A stretch of DNA of 49,931 nucleotides from an uncultured Oscillospiraceae bacterium (GCA_902490585.1 CABUEI010000014.1:1-49931); one strand, 5' to 3'; positions 1 to 7,496 are shown, counted from the stretch's first letter. The notes: generated by a model from the letters alone, not told the origin. Numbers and translations: made by a program.

Positions 1-1295
1 CCGTATATAGCGTCATAGAAAGCCAGCTGACGCATACGCTTCTGCGACTGTTCAAGCTTATCCTGGGTTTCCTTACGCATCATAAGCGAAGATATGATCT
101 GTGAAATGTTGCGGAGCTGTTTACGCTCACGCTGTGTCCAGTTATGCTCTTTCTCGATCATCTGGAACATTATAAGGCTGTCAAACGTGCCGGAATTTAT
201 CAGCTTGAAGATAGCATAAGACTTTATACCGAACTTTTCAAGGTCGTTTGTATCAGCGTCCGAAAAAGCCGAAGATGTAAGGCTCAGATCCTCACGGATA
301 GAGTCACAGCTCAGTGCCGTTTTCCCGTCTACCTCAAGCGGCAGTCTGCGGTATTTGTAGTCCCTGCACCAGCACAGCTCCTGTGTGAAATCATCACGGT
401 CAACAATAGTTATCCTGTCAAGGTGGAAATAGTCGCCGATAAGCTCGGTAACTGAGTTCAGCGCAATATCCGCACTCTTGCTCTCCATTATGATAGCGTA
501 GATATTGTTAAGCAGAATCTGTTCCTCGACATTCTGACCGAGAAGCTTGTTTGCGTTCTGCGAATTGTCCATTTCCGACATTACAACGACAAATGCGTTT
601 GCCATACGGGAAACTGTCTGCACAAGCGTTTCCCACAACTGAATGTTTTCATCGAGCAATTCCTGCGTTTTCGCACCGAGGATCCATGTACCGCTTACAA
701 GGTGATTTATGCGGATATTCTTTTTCTTCTGATATGCAAAATCATCGGGAGAAAGAGATTTGTGCTGTGTTTTCGGTGCACATATCAGTTTTCCGTTTTC
801 GTCAAATATTGCGGAATAAAGCTGTGGGCAGGCAAACGGACGCTGTATGCTTGTGAGATAATCAACGTCAAGCACATCGGCAAGCCCGGGCACACCTTTT
901 TTAAGCTCTGTCAGTCTTATATTATGCTTTTTGCGGAATTCGTTATATACGAGGTCGTCACCGGCAGTTTCAAGGTATGTAGACACATCGCACATAGTCC
1001 CCTCGAACCTTACAGGCCTGCCGTACTCGGCGTATACCGCCTTACATGACAGGAAGAACCAGTGATACTCATCGCCGATCATAAAACGGCAATGCGCCTC
1101 AAAACGCTTTCCCTCGTCCTGCGAAACGTCGGTGAACATTTCTGTTATCGGCGGAATGTCATCCGGATTTATAAGTTCCAGAAGTGACGGATAGGTCTGT
1201 TCCGATGTTTCACCGGGGTTTATTGTAAACGGGAAATCTCTTGAAAAACCGATTATTATATTTATGAATTTCTGACCGTTGGTGTTTAACTGCAC
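1..1295 (-). CDS. PAS/GAF sensor protein running into a GGDEF-like domain, 3' part outside the window
   Basis: About 431 codons are visible; the C-terminus lies beyond the left edge. The GTG start at 1295 is chosen because GAGGAGG sits 8 nt upstream. Residues about 20-120 look like a PAS fold (PDD, then GDEYHWF). A second sensory segment follows at about 130-240. A GAF-like region occupies about 245-400, beginning EEQILLNNIYAI. A short coiled linker then leads into LAFYDAIYG at the edge, which resembles the LAxxDxLTG opening of GGDEF domains but with a changed core (DAIYG). Most likely a cytoplasmic signalling protein making, or descended from proteins making, cyclic di-GMP. No membrane segment is visible. 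Activity cannot be judged because the GGDEF signature is off the window. Its leader carries a candidate attenuator. Confidence 0.75.
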   Translation of the reverse strand, partial: MQLNTNGQKFINIIIGFSRDFPFTINPGETSEQTYPSLLELINPDDIPPITEMFTDVSQDEGKRFEAHCRFMIGDEYHWFFLSCKAVYAEYGRPVRFEGTMCDVSTYLETAGDDLVYNEFRKKHNIRLTELKKGVPGLADVLDVDYLTSIQRPFACPQLYSAIFDENGKLICAPKTQHKSLSPDDFAYQKKKNIRINHLVSGTWILGAKTQELLDENIQLWETLVQTVSRMANAFVVVMSEMDNSQNANKLLGQNVEEQILLNNIYAIIMESKSADIALNSVTELIGDYFHLDRITIVDRDDFTQELCWCRDYKYRRLPLEVDGKTALSCDSIREDLSLTSSAFSDADTNDLEKFGIKSYAIFKLINSGTFDSLIMFQMIEKEHNWTQRERKQLRNISQIISSLMMRKETQDKLEQSQKRMRQLAFYDAIY

Positions 1296-1374
1296 CGTGT
1301 TCGCCTCCTCAGGCTATATATTAGTAAATAATTCAGCGTAATAAACTGTTAAAGTGAGGTAACGCAATTAAAAT

Positions 1375-1434
1375 CAAAAAAGCCATACGGCATGGACGCA
1401 CCTGCATATATCCGCAGTACCTCCATTATGATTT
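1375..1434 (-). promoter_or_regulatory. structured leader with terminator-like end before the PAS/GAF/GGDEF gene
   Basis: On the minus strand the transcript expected from the promoter at 1441-1469 folds into a hairpin of about 10 bp (arms within 1394-1424, loop GGATATAT). A short CCAT/ATGG hairpin (1383-1395) and a run of six T follow. This sits about 80 nt before the start codon, so it could attenuate expression. I do not recognise a known riboswitch class. Confidence 0.4.
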
Positions 1435-1440
1435 TATTTA

Positions 1441-1469
1441 ATTTTACCATAAAAAAGAACGCAAATCAA
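1441..1469 (-). promoter_or_regulatory. sigma-A-type promoter for the PAS/GAF/GGDEF gene
   Basis: TTGATT (1464-1469), 17-bp spacer, TAAAAT (1441-1446) on the minus strand, about 145 nt before the GTG start. Confidence 0.5.
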
Positions 1470-1700
1470 GCTATTTTGTAAATTTTCACAACATTTTTGC
1501 ATTATTTTTAGACAGCATACGCAAAAATACGGCAAAAACGTACGCTCACCGATAACAGTCACAAACAACATCCACTCATTCAACCCGTTTATCTTATCCG
1601 CCTTACAAATCCGAACCGCAATCTAGCTTTCCGAAAACAAACGTTTGCATACTTTTACAACTCCCCGTCAGCTTCCCACACACCCATTCATCTCACCAAA

Positions 1701-1831
1701 CCTCGAAAAAGGGGAGCTGTCACGGCTGATGCTTTCTTTCTATATTAAAATATCTATTTCTCATAGCCCATCATTTGACTTGAATCCTACTTTTCCGTGC
1801 CGTGACTGAGGGGATTGTATTTCCTTAGCAC
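1701..1831. repeat. degenerate intergenic repeat, copy 1
   Basis: It begins CCTCGAAAAAGGGGAGCTGT and ends around CCGTGACTGAGGGGATTGTA plus CCTTAGCACT. TCACGGC near the left end and GCCGTGA near the right end are inverted. The 70-bp middle is unlike that of copy 2. Similar GGGGAGCTGTCACGG...CCGTGACTGAGGGG sequences are, from general knowledge, widespread in gut Firmicutes intergenic regions. The rest of 1470-2242 is C-rich low-complexity sequence without a credible gene. Confidence 0.7.
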
Positions 1832-1943
1832 TGTCACTTAGTCTATCCAACTCTCATCGTCCATAAATGACCGAACCTCGCCGCTCGCACTCCCACCGCC
1901 AATTCTGCACTACCCCTCGCCTCGCACCAACACCCTTGGTGCC

Positions 1944-2074
1944 CCTCGAAAAAGGGGAGCTGTCACGGCTACAATAAGCTTTTTCACTTTCACCAAACTG
2001 TCTAACCCAACTATCTTTTATACTTCTCAAACATACCCGTGCCGTGACTGAGGGGATTGTATCCCCTTAGCACT
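1944..2074. repeat. degenerate intergenic repeat, copy 2
   Basis: Same orientation and almost the same length as copy 1, starting 243 bp downstream. Both ends are conserved (CCTCGAAAAAGGGGAGC at left, CCGTGACTGAGGGG at right) while the middle has diverged. A small GCACCAA/TTGGTGC hairpin lies just left of it (about 1925-1943). Confidence 0.7.
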
Positions 2075-2242
2075 ATTAATCGAATTTTCTCTCTTTCTTT
2101 TCTCTCGTTGCACCAAACCTAGCCATTCTCACAACCACCGCCAACCCAGCACTATCTCTCACATCGCACTACCCAAAATTCAAATTTCCACCGTAGTCGG
2201 CTCCACAATTGTTCATTATTCATCATTCGATATTCATTAAAA

Positions 2243-2274
2243 CAAAAATCGCCCGCAGGCACAAACCCACGGGC
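2243..2274 (-). terminator. rho-independent terminator after the lipoprotein gene
   Basis: GCCCG...CGGGC stem (2251-2274) followed on the minus strand by GATTTTTGTTTT. It is placed 38 nt past the stop codon at 2312. Confidence 0.75.
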
Positions 2275-2311
2275 TTAAAATATAATGAAAATTGTAATTC
2301 AACTTAACTTT

Positions 2312-3088
2312 TTACTGCTTACTCTCCTCAGAACTTCCGCTTTCATTGTCAGCCTGATTATCCGCACCGCTTTCGGATTTATCCCCCGAACCGCCATCAA
2401 CCTCCGGCTTTTCAACCGATGCAATATCATTCATGTGGCTGACTTCCATAAGGTAATCAACCTTGCTCTGAACACCGTCCTTAGTAGCTGTTCCGATCTG
2501 CTCCATTTTCACGCAGTAACCGTCCTTGTCTAAGGTATACACAACGCCGAAACTGTCAAGGTCGCCTACAAGACCCAGCTGTGAAGCCATTGAGCTGTTC
2601 AGCTTTGAAACGTCATATTGCATTGTTATTATCTTGCCGTCGGCAGTCTGCTTTACTTCCGAGCTTGTCACGCTTTCCGGCTTTATGAATATCATGCCCT
2701 CGGCTGTCATCGACATTCTGTTTTTGCGGTTGTAGCTGACGTAGTTCTGATCGCCGCTTACAAGCGTATGCCATTCCCCGTCAGAATAATAATTATATTC
2801 CGAACCGTTGTGATATTCATAATATTTTGTCTTGCCGTCTGTGCCGAAATAGCTGTACGATAGGGTATCGCTCTTATCGTAGCAGAATGTCAGCTCCTGC
2901 GTAACCGTACCGGTTTGCTTATCCGTAACCGTGATTTCGGCTGAATACAGCGAGGAATACAGCTTTCGTGCGTTTTCTATGTCGTTGTATCCGTCAATAT
3001 GCGAATAATCGGCACTGCACGCCGTTATTGACGCCACAGCCGTTAAAGCCGTGATAATTGCGGCAATGATTTTTCCTGTTCTTTTCAA
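2312..3088 (-). CDS. putative lipoprotein, unknown function
   Basis: 258 aa. The N-terminus is a lipoprotein signal: KR, a hydrophobic stretch, then SITAC with Cys at about residue 24. The mature part is hydrophilic, rich in Tyr, Asp and Ser, and alternates as expected for a beta-rich extracytoplasmic domain (for example TFCYDKSDTLSYSYFG). The last 30 residues are a low-complexity acidic tail (GDKSESGADNQADNE). The general look is that of small LolA-like lipoproteins of Clostridia, but I cannot assign a family. Monocistronic: its own terminator lies downstream, and the HPr gene upstream has a separate terminator. AAAAGGAGCAT lies just before the ATG. Confidence 0.8.
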   Translation of the reverse strand: MKRTGKIIAAIITALTAVASITACSADYSHIDGYNDIENARKLYSSLYSAEITVTDKQTGTVTQELTFCYDKSDTLSYSYFGTDGKTKYYEYHNGSEYNYYSDGEWHTLVSGDQNYVSYNRKNRMSMTAEGMIFIKPESVTSSEVKQTADGKIITMQYDVSKLNSSMASQLGLVGDLDSFGVVYTLDKDGYCVKMEQIGTATKDGVQSKVDYLMEVSHMNDIASVEKPEVDGGSGDKSESGADNQADNESGSSEESKQ

Positions 3089-3129
3089 TATAATGCTCCT
3101 TTTGCATTTTTAACATTTTGTGACGTTAA

Positions 3130-3174
3130 ATAAAAATACAGCGGGTGACCTGCTTTACGCAAAATCCCCGCTGT
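3130..3174 (-). terminator. terminator after HPr gene
   Basis: ACAGCGGG (3138-3145) pairs with CCCGCTGT (3167-3174). On the minus strand the stem is followed by ATTTTTATTT. The stop codon of HPr is 95 nt upstream. Confidence 0.6.
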
Positions 3175-3268
3175 TTCTCTATAAATGTAATTCTGTCCGT
3201 CTACAATTTTCTACACGTCTACACATCGGGTGGTTACCCGATATACACTACTTGGTCGGGAGTGTGAA

Positions 3269-3532
3269 TTATTCTGCAAAACCGCTTTCAACGAGCTTTA
3301 CAAGGCCGTCAACAGCAAGCTGCTCATCAGAGCCGTCAGCAATGATTCTGATAGTTGTACCACCTACAATGCCGAGTGAAAGTATACCGAGAAGGCTCTT
3401 TGCGTTTACTCTTCTTTCTTCCTTCTCAACCCAGATTGATGACTTGTACTCGTTAGCCTTCTGTATGAAGAATGTTGCGGGTCTTGCGTGTAAACCTACC
3501 TGATTCTTAACGCTTACTTCTTTAACAAACAT
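3269..3532 (-). CDS. ptsH: phosphocarrier protein HPr
   Basis: 87 aa, the normal HPr length. HPr carries phosphate from enzyme I to the sugar-specific EII proteins of the PTS. In Firmicutes it is also phosphorylated on Ser46 by HPrK to signal carbon status to CcpA. The active-site segment GLHARPAT places His at residue 15. Ser46 lies in NAKSLLGILSLGI, the typical regulatory site, so this is HPr rather than the His-less Crh. The gene stands alone, without ptsI, with its own promoter and terminator; AGGTAACCAATC precedes the ATG. Cytoplasmic. Assignment is firm. Confidence 0.96.
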   Translation of the reverse strand: MFVKEVSVKNQVGLHARPATFFIQKANEYKSSIWVEKEERRVNAKSLLGILSLGIVGGTTIRIIADGSDEQLAVDGLVKLVESGFAE

Positions 3533-3618
3533 GATTGGTTACCTCCGTAAAATCGTATTATCTTTCCGTCGAGCTGTCCGCATTGAGATGTTATGCGGTA
3601 TCTCTGCTCTGTACCTAT

Positions 3619-3647
3619 AGTATATCCAAATGTTCTTTGTTCGTCAA
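3619..3647 (-). promoter_or_regulatory. promoter of ptsH
   Basis: TTGACG (3642-3647), 17 bp, TATACT (3619-3624) on the minus strand. This gives a 5' leader of about 80 nt before the HPr start. Confidence 0.7.
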
Positions 3648-3881
3648 CAAAGATTTTTCAATTTGTCAATTTTTCTGCGATTATTTTTCACTTTTGTTCA
3701 ATAGTCCTTAAACATTTCACGATAGTTTGTGTGATATGCACAAAAAACTTTCAACAAAGTATTCAACATACACATTAGTTTTCAACCGTTTTGCTTATTT
3801 TGGCTGTTTTACCCGTCAAAATGTTTATGTTTGCTGAAATCATAACAATATAATCGTATTTTTAAGATAGTGTAAATTTAT

Positions 3882-4055
3882 TATCCCTAACCCCAAACCC
3901 CTTCCCCTTGGGTGAAGGGCTGTGTATGCTTGGTTGGCTTTGCGTCCTTGCAAAGCCCTTGGGTATACACGCCCGGCATCCATGCCGGGGCTGATTGTCG
4001 GGGGCTGTCGCCCCTGCGACCTTACTTGGGGCTTCGCCCCAAACCCCTGCTTTTC
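3882..4055. repeat. cluster of short GC-rich palindromes
   Basis: Between ptsH and nspC five adjacent small hairpins occur: CCCCTTGGGTGAAGGG, GGCTTTGCGTCCTTGCAAAGCC (about 3933-3955), CCCGGCATCCATGCCGGG, GGGGGCTGTCGCCCC and TTGGGGCTTCGCCCCAA. No ORF here is credible. The base composition is far more GC-rich than the AT-rich flanks. It looks like a mosaic of intergenic repeat elements. The remainder of 3648-4150 shows nothing else I can name. Confidence 0.6.
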
Positions 4056-4150
4056 GATTAGTGTTATCGTTAATTGTTATCGTTGTCTGTTTTCAAAGCA
4101 ATATTATTTCCTTTGCAATACTCCATCGCCGGTTTTGCAAAAATGTAAAA

Positions 4151-5329
4151 CTACAGCCTGCACCTGAAATCATCATAGGAGAACTCTCTTATTTTCCGCA
4201 TACCAAGCGAGGTATTATAGTATATTGACGGCAGAGCCATACCGTTGAACGTGTTGTTCTTTACCATTGAGTATATCGACATATCGCACAGCACAAGGCG
4301 GTCGCCCGGTTTAAGCGGCTCGTCAAACGAATAATCTCCTATCACATCGCCTGCAAGGCAGGTGTTACCGCCAAGCCGCACAGTGACAGCCCTTTCGCCC
4401 TTTTCGCCTGCAATGTTGCCGTTTGGCTGAATGATAACGGGGCGGTACGGCATTTCAAGCACATCGGGCATGTGGCAGGCGGCTGAAGCGTCAAGTATCG
4501 CTATATCGTCCTCGCCGTTTACTATTCCGTCTATCACGTCAAGTACCGTTGTCACAAGAAATCCTGCGTTCAGAGCGACAGCCTCGCCCGGCTCAAGATA
4601 CACCTCAAGCCCGTATTCATTCTTGAAATGGTTTATCACCTCAACAAGCGTGTCAATATCGTAGTCATCCCTTGTTATATGGTGTCCGCCGCCGAAATTT
4701 ATAATGCTCATGCGTTCAAGATACTTGCCGAACTGCACTTCTACTTCCTTTGCGGTACGCTTTAAATCATCACTGTTCTGCTCGCAGAGCGTATGGAAAT
4801 GAAGCCCGTCTATCCCGTCAAGGATATCTTCGCCGTAATGCTTTATATTCTCTTCAAACGAAGCAAGCGTCTGTCCGAGCCTTGAGCCTGGGGCGCACGG
4901 GTCATATATCTCATGTCCCTCCTGCGTGGAAAATCTCGGATTTACACGGATAAGGCAGTGCTTATCCTTTACTGCGTCACGGTGCATGGCAAACTGACGG
5001 ATAGAATTGAACACAAAATGCCCTGCATATTTTGTAAGCTCATTTATCTCCTTATCGGTGTAGGCAGGAGAGAAAACGTGCGTTTCATTGCCGAAATATT
5101 CATATCCCAGCCTTGCCTCATACAGTCCGCTTGCGGTAGTACCGCTGAGATATCCGCTTATAAGAGGATAAGTGCTGTACATCGAAAACGCCTTCTGCGC
5201 AAGCAGTATCTTACATCCCGTCATATCCTGAACGCTTTTCAGTATCTCGCAGTTACGTTTCAGATAACATTCTTCCGTGACATAACACGGTGTTTCTACC
5301 TTATTTATATCAAAAGTGGGTGTGTTCAT
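4151..5329 (-). CDS. nspC: carboxynorspermidine/carboxyspermidine decarboxylase
   Basis: 392 aa, full length for NspC, a PLP enzyme of the alanine-racemase fold. It removes the carboxyl group from carboxy(nor)spermidine to give (nor)spermidine. Recognisable blocks are the PLP lysine in LLAQKAFS (K46), GTTASGLYEARLGYE, FHTLCEQNSDDL, NFGGGHHITR, EPGEAVALNAG and CLAGDVIGDYSF. The partner carboxynorspermidine dehydrogenase is not in this window. The ATG overlaps the stop of the upstream acetyltransferase by 4 nt, so the two are probably co-transcribed and translationally coupled. It ends in TAG, which matters for the amber codon discussed at 48207. Cytoplasmic. Confidence 0.93.
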   Translation of the reverse strand: MNTPTFDINKVETPCYVTEECYLKRNCEILKSVQDMTGCKILLAQKAFSMYSTYPLISGYLSGTTASGLYEARLGYEYFGNETHVFSPAYTDKEINELTKYAGHFVFNSIRQFAMHRDAVKDKHCLIRVNPRFSTQEGHEIYDPCAPGSRLGQTLASFEENIKHYGEDILDGIDGLHFHTLCEQNSDDLKRTAKEVEVQFGKYLERMSIINFGGGHHITRDDYDIDTLVEVINHFKNEYGLEVYLEPGEAVALNAGFLVTTVLDVIDGIVNGEDDIAILDASAACHMPDVLEMPYRPVIIQPNGNIAGEKGERAVTVRLGGNTCLAGDVIGDYSFDEPLKPGDRLVLCDMSIYSMVKNNTFNGMALPSIYYNTSLGMRKIREFSYDDFRCRL

Positions 5330-5967
5330 ATATTACTCCAGTCTATTTCGTCATCGGTGAGATAATCATCAACGTCAAAGCGACGCTTTTTGAAGTAATA
5401 ATGCTTGTCCTCGTCCGTTATTTCACGGATAACCCTTGCAGGATTACCTGCGGCTATGCAGTTGTCGGGAATATCCTTTGTCACAACGCTCCCCGCACCG
5501 ATAACAACGCCGTTTCCGACCTTTACTCCCGGTGTGATTACAACGTTTCCGCCTATCCATACGTTATCGCCTATCGTTATATCTATGCCGTATTCATAGC
5601 CTGTGTTACGGGGAATATAATGTACGGGATGACCTGCCGTATAGATAGCAACATTCGGTGCAAGAAAGACATTATTGCCGATTTTAACCTTGCCGACATC
5701 AAGTATTACCAGATTATAGTTTGCAAAGAAGTTATCGCCGACCTCGATATTATTGCCGTAATCGCAGTGGAACGGCTGTTCTATATGAATAGTGTCACCC
5801 GTCTTACCGAGAAGCGAGCGGAGAATTTTGTCCATTTTTCCTCGGTCATCCGGGTGGCAGTTATTGAATTCATATATCTTACGCTTACATTCCGCACGCT
5901 CGTCACCCAACCCGTCACGCCATGATGTATAGTGGAGATTTGCGTGCATACGCTGTTTCATATCCAT
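5326..5967 (-). CDS. sugar O-acetyltransferase, maltose/galactoside acetyltransferase type
   Basis: 213 aa from the ATG at 5967, preferred over an upstream in-frame start because AAGGAG lies 7 nt before it. The N-terminal Mac region (about 5-60: YTSWRDGLGDERAECKRKIYEFN) is followed by a left-handed beta-helix of hexapeptide repeats (about 75-185: VGDNFFANYNLVILD, IGDNVWIGGNVVITPG, IGAGSVVTKDIP). The catalytic His is in the AGHPVHYIPR block. The family moves acetyl from acetyl-CoA to sugar hydroxyls. The closest types are Maa and LacA; the true acceptor is unknown. It directly precedes and overlaps nspC, so an acceptor linked to polyamines is conceivable but unproven. Confidence 0.9.
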   Translation of the reverse strand: MDMKQRMHANLHYTSWRDGLGDERAECKRKIYEFNNCHPDDRGKMDKILRSLLGKTGDTIHIEQPFHCDYGNNIEVGDNFFANYNLVILDVGKVKIGNNVFLAPNVAIYTAGHPVHYIPRNTGYEYGIDITIGDNVWIGGNVVITPGVKVGNGVVIGAGSVVTKDIPDNCIAAGNPARVIREITDEDKHYYFKKRRFDVDDYLTDDEIDWSNI

Positions 5968-6067
5968 AGTGTTTCTCCTTTTAATAAGTAAAAACTTAGT
6001 CTGCAACCGTATTTTAACACAAAAGCGACAGTAATGCAACCCGCATCAAACTGACACTGCGAAACTG

Positions 6068-6096
6068 TTGACACCGACTTAATTTTGTGCTACAAT
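6068..6096 (+). promoter_or_regulatory. consensus promoter for the antitoxin RNA
   Basis: TTGACA (6068-6073), exactly 17 bp, TACAAT (6091-6096) on the plus strand. It faces the 3' end of the toxin gene, and no coding gene follows it in sense. Confidence 0.8.
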
Positions 6097-6102
6097 ATAA
6101 TC

Positions 6103-6190
6103 AAAGAGGGAAACGACAGACGGTCGCTCCCTGAGAGTTATTACGAAATAACCGCTACAAGTTTGCGACTGGGGCGGTTATTTCTTTTTA
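6103..6190 (+). ncRNA. putative antisense antitoxin RNA, RatA-like arrangement
   Basis: Predicted from the consensus promoter at 6068-6096 to the terminator hairpin AAATAACCGC/GCGGTTATTT (6146-6155 and 6174-6183) followed by CTTTTTATTAT. This gives a transcript of about 90 nt. A first hairpin lies at 6107-6132 (GGGAAACGAC/GTCGCTCCC). The RNA is complementary to the 3' end and 3' untranslated region of the small toxin gene on the other strand, the layout known for txpA/ratA-type type I systems. Its boundaries are predicted only. Confidence 0.65.
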
Positions 6191-6276
6191 TTATAAGAAA
6201 TTATGGTGAATATCATAACTGTAAAAGCAGTAAGAAATATTCCTATCTGTGTCAAATCGCTTAGCGTTATGTACAC
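6178..6276 (-). CDS. putative type I toxin, small hydrophobic holin-like peptide
   Basis: 32 aa from a GTG start with AGGAGG 7 nt upstream. The peptide starts MYITLSDLTQIGIFL, continues as a single membrane helix of about 17 residues, and ends SYNKKK. A short polar N-terminus, one helix and a Lys-rich tail are hallmarks of the TxpA/BsrG and putative holin-like toxin group of Firmicutes, which damage or depolarise the membrane. The SD and start are locked in a hairpin. An antisense RNA with its own consensus promoter converges on the 3' end. It is too short for normal ORF calling. Confidence rests on the combined architecture rather than on sequence identity. Confidence 0.72.
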   Translation of the reverse strand: MYITLSDLTQIGIFLTAFTVMIFTIISYNKKK

Positions 6277-6324
6277 AGCTCCACCTCCTTTCAAAGCACA
6301 ACGCACTTCAGGAGATGGAGCTGT
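6275..6324 (-). promoter_or_regulatory. hairpin hiding the toxin SD and start
   Basis: On the minus strand ACAGCTCCATCTCC (6311-6324) can pair, with one mismatch, with GGAGGTGGAGCTGT (6275-6288). This covers AGGAGG and the GTG. The predicted 5' end of the toxin mRNA is about 6322, right at this stem. Read on the plus strand the same stem is followed by TTTTTAT, so it could also stop plus-strand transcription. Confidence 0.6.
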
Positions 6325-6328
6325 TTTT

Positions 6329-6357
6329 ATATTCTCAACATTTAAATCCACCGTCAA
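6329..6357 (-). promoter_or_regulatory. toxin promoter
   Basis: TTGACG (6352-6357), 17 bp, GAATAT (6329-6334) on the minus strand, placing the start of transcription at about 6322. Confidence 0.5.
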
Positions 6358-6383
6358 AAAAAGTGTAATATATTATTATGTTG

Positions 6384-6424
6384 TAAAAAGGCGGAACAGA
6401 AAACCGGGGCACCCGGTCGCCTTT
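6384..6424 (-). terminator. terminator after the radical SAM gene
   Basis: Nested stems AAGGCG/CGCCTT and ACCGGG/CCCGGT (6388-6423). On the minus strand the stem is followed by a run of five T. It insulates the toxin locus from the upstream gene. Confidence 0.6.
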
Positions 6425-6481
6425 CGTCCAAGGTTTCCCTTATGAATATTTTTAGATACCATAGCGGAAAATGAAACTTTA

Positions 6482-7444
6482 TTAACAATTGCCGACTGTA
6501 GCTAAAATCCCCTGATATGTATCCCTTATTTTCATCTGTTTATCAATACCGCCCAGTACCGCAATCTTATCCGCACTCCACATCGGAGCAACAAGATATT
6601 TCTTGTCAGCGTCACCCGTGATTCTCTCTACGACTATATCCGCAGGCAGATATTCAAGCTGTGAGATAACAATATCAATGTACTCGTCACGGGTCAACGG
6701 AGTGTACCTACCCGACAGGTATAGCTGTTCAAGGGCAGTGCCACGGTTTACATGGAGAAGATGGATTTTCACAGCGTCAGGGTGCAGGCGTGCGACCTCT
6801 TTGACAGTGGCGATCATGTCCTCTTTGTCCTCACCGGGCAAACCGTTTATTAAATGCAGGCAAGTGCGAATTCCCGCATTTTTCAGTTTTTCGTAGCCGG
6901 ACAGAAACTCATCATAACCATAGCAACGGTTGATTATTTTTGCCGTTCTGTCATGTATCGTCTGCAATCCGATTTCAACAGTAAGCCCGGTACGGCTGTT
7001 TATATCGGAAAGCAGTGATATCACCTCATCGGGCAGACAGTCAGCCCTCGTCCCGATCGAAATTCCGTGTACTCCGAAATCGAGAGCCGCCGTATAAGCT
7101 GTCCTCAGCGTTTCGACAGGCGCATAAGTGTTTGTATTCGCCTGAAAATAAGCTGTAATAAGGCTACCGGGATGCTTTTTATAAATACGCTCCTTTTCGT
7201 CGGCAAGCTGCCGCATTACACTGTCATAGATTTCGCCGTCCGATTTTCCCGTAAAATATCCGCTTCCGCCCATGCAATAGATACATCCGCCGATACCTTT
7301 CGTGCCGTCTTTGTTCGGGCAGGTAAATCCTGCATCAATTACCGCTTTGAACACTTTGCCGCCGGATACGGTTTTATTATAGTAATTCAACGTATGATAA
7401 CGCTTATTGTCATCTGAAAATCTGAAATGGTTTTCGTTTTTCAT
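6482..7444 (-). CDS. radical SAM protein, YhcC/TIGR01212-like
   Basis: 320 aa. The N-terminal block KRYHTLNYYNKTVSGGKVFK is followed by the 4Fe-4S ligands C42, C54 and C57 (TCPNKDG...GGCIYC). The spacing and following GGSGYFTGKSDG match the TIGR01212 family, whose prototype is E. coli YhcC. Further supporting motifs are YFQANTNTYAP, GTRADCLPDEV, VEIGLQTIHD and HLINGLPGED. The family resembles the Elp3/oxygen-independent coproporphyrinogen oxidase-like group, and the substrate is not established. Monocistronic with its own terminator. AAAGGAGAATT precedes the ATG. Cytoplasmic. The family call is firm; the reaction is unknown. Confidence 0.9.
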   Translation of the reverse strand: MKNENHFRFSDDNKRYHTLNYYNKTVSGGKVFKAVIDAGFTCPNKDGTKGIGGCIYCMGGSGYFTGKSDGEIYDSVMRQLADEKERIYKKHPGSLITAYFQANTNTYAPVETLRTAYTAALDFGVHGISIGTRADCLPDEVISLLSDINSRTGLTVEIGLQTIHDRTAKIINRCYGYDEFLSGYEKLKNAGIRTCLHLINGLPGEDKEDMIATVKEVARLHPDAVKIHLLHVNRGTALEQLYLSGRYTPLTRDEYIDIVISQLEYLPADIVVERITGDADKKYLVAPMWSADKIAVLGGIDKQMKIRDTYQGILATVGNC

Positions 7445-7467
7445 AATTCTCCTTTACATTTCCGCTA

Positions 7468-7496
7468 TTGACTTTAATGTCGGTGGGGTGTATAAT
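7468..7496 (+). promoter_or_regulatory. promoter of the zinc-ribbon membrane protein gene
   Basis: TTGACT (7468-7473), 17 bp, TATAAT (7491-7496). AGGAGG lies 7-8 nt before the ATG at 7560. Confidence 0.75.

Noticed and set aside
1470..2242. Possible small genes in the repeat-rich gap
   Set aside because: Frames are short, C-rich and without ribosome sites; only the repeats can be supported.
5290..5925. 211-codon plus-strand ORF overlapping the acetyltransferase gene
   Set aside because: Antisense to well-supported hexapeptide repeats; no start signal and no family.
6203..6445. 80-codon plus-strand ORF in the toxin-antitoxin region
   Set aside because: It lacks a ribosome site and runs through both the toxin gene and its control hairpins on the opposite strand; the 32-codon minus-strand frame explains the region better.
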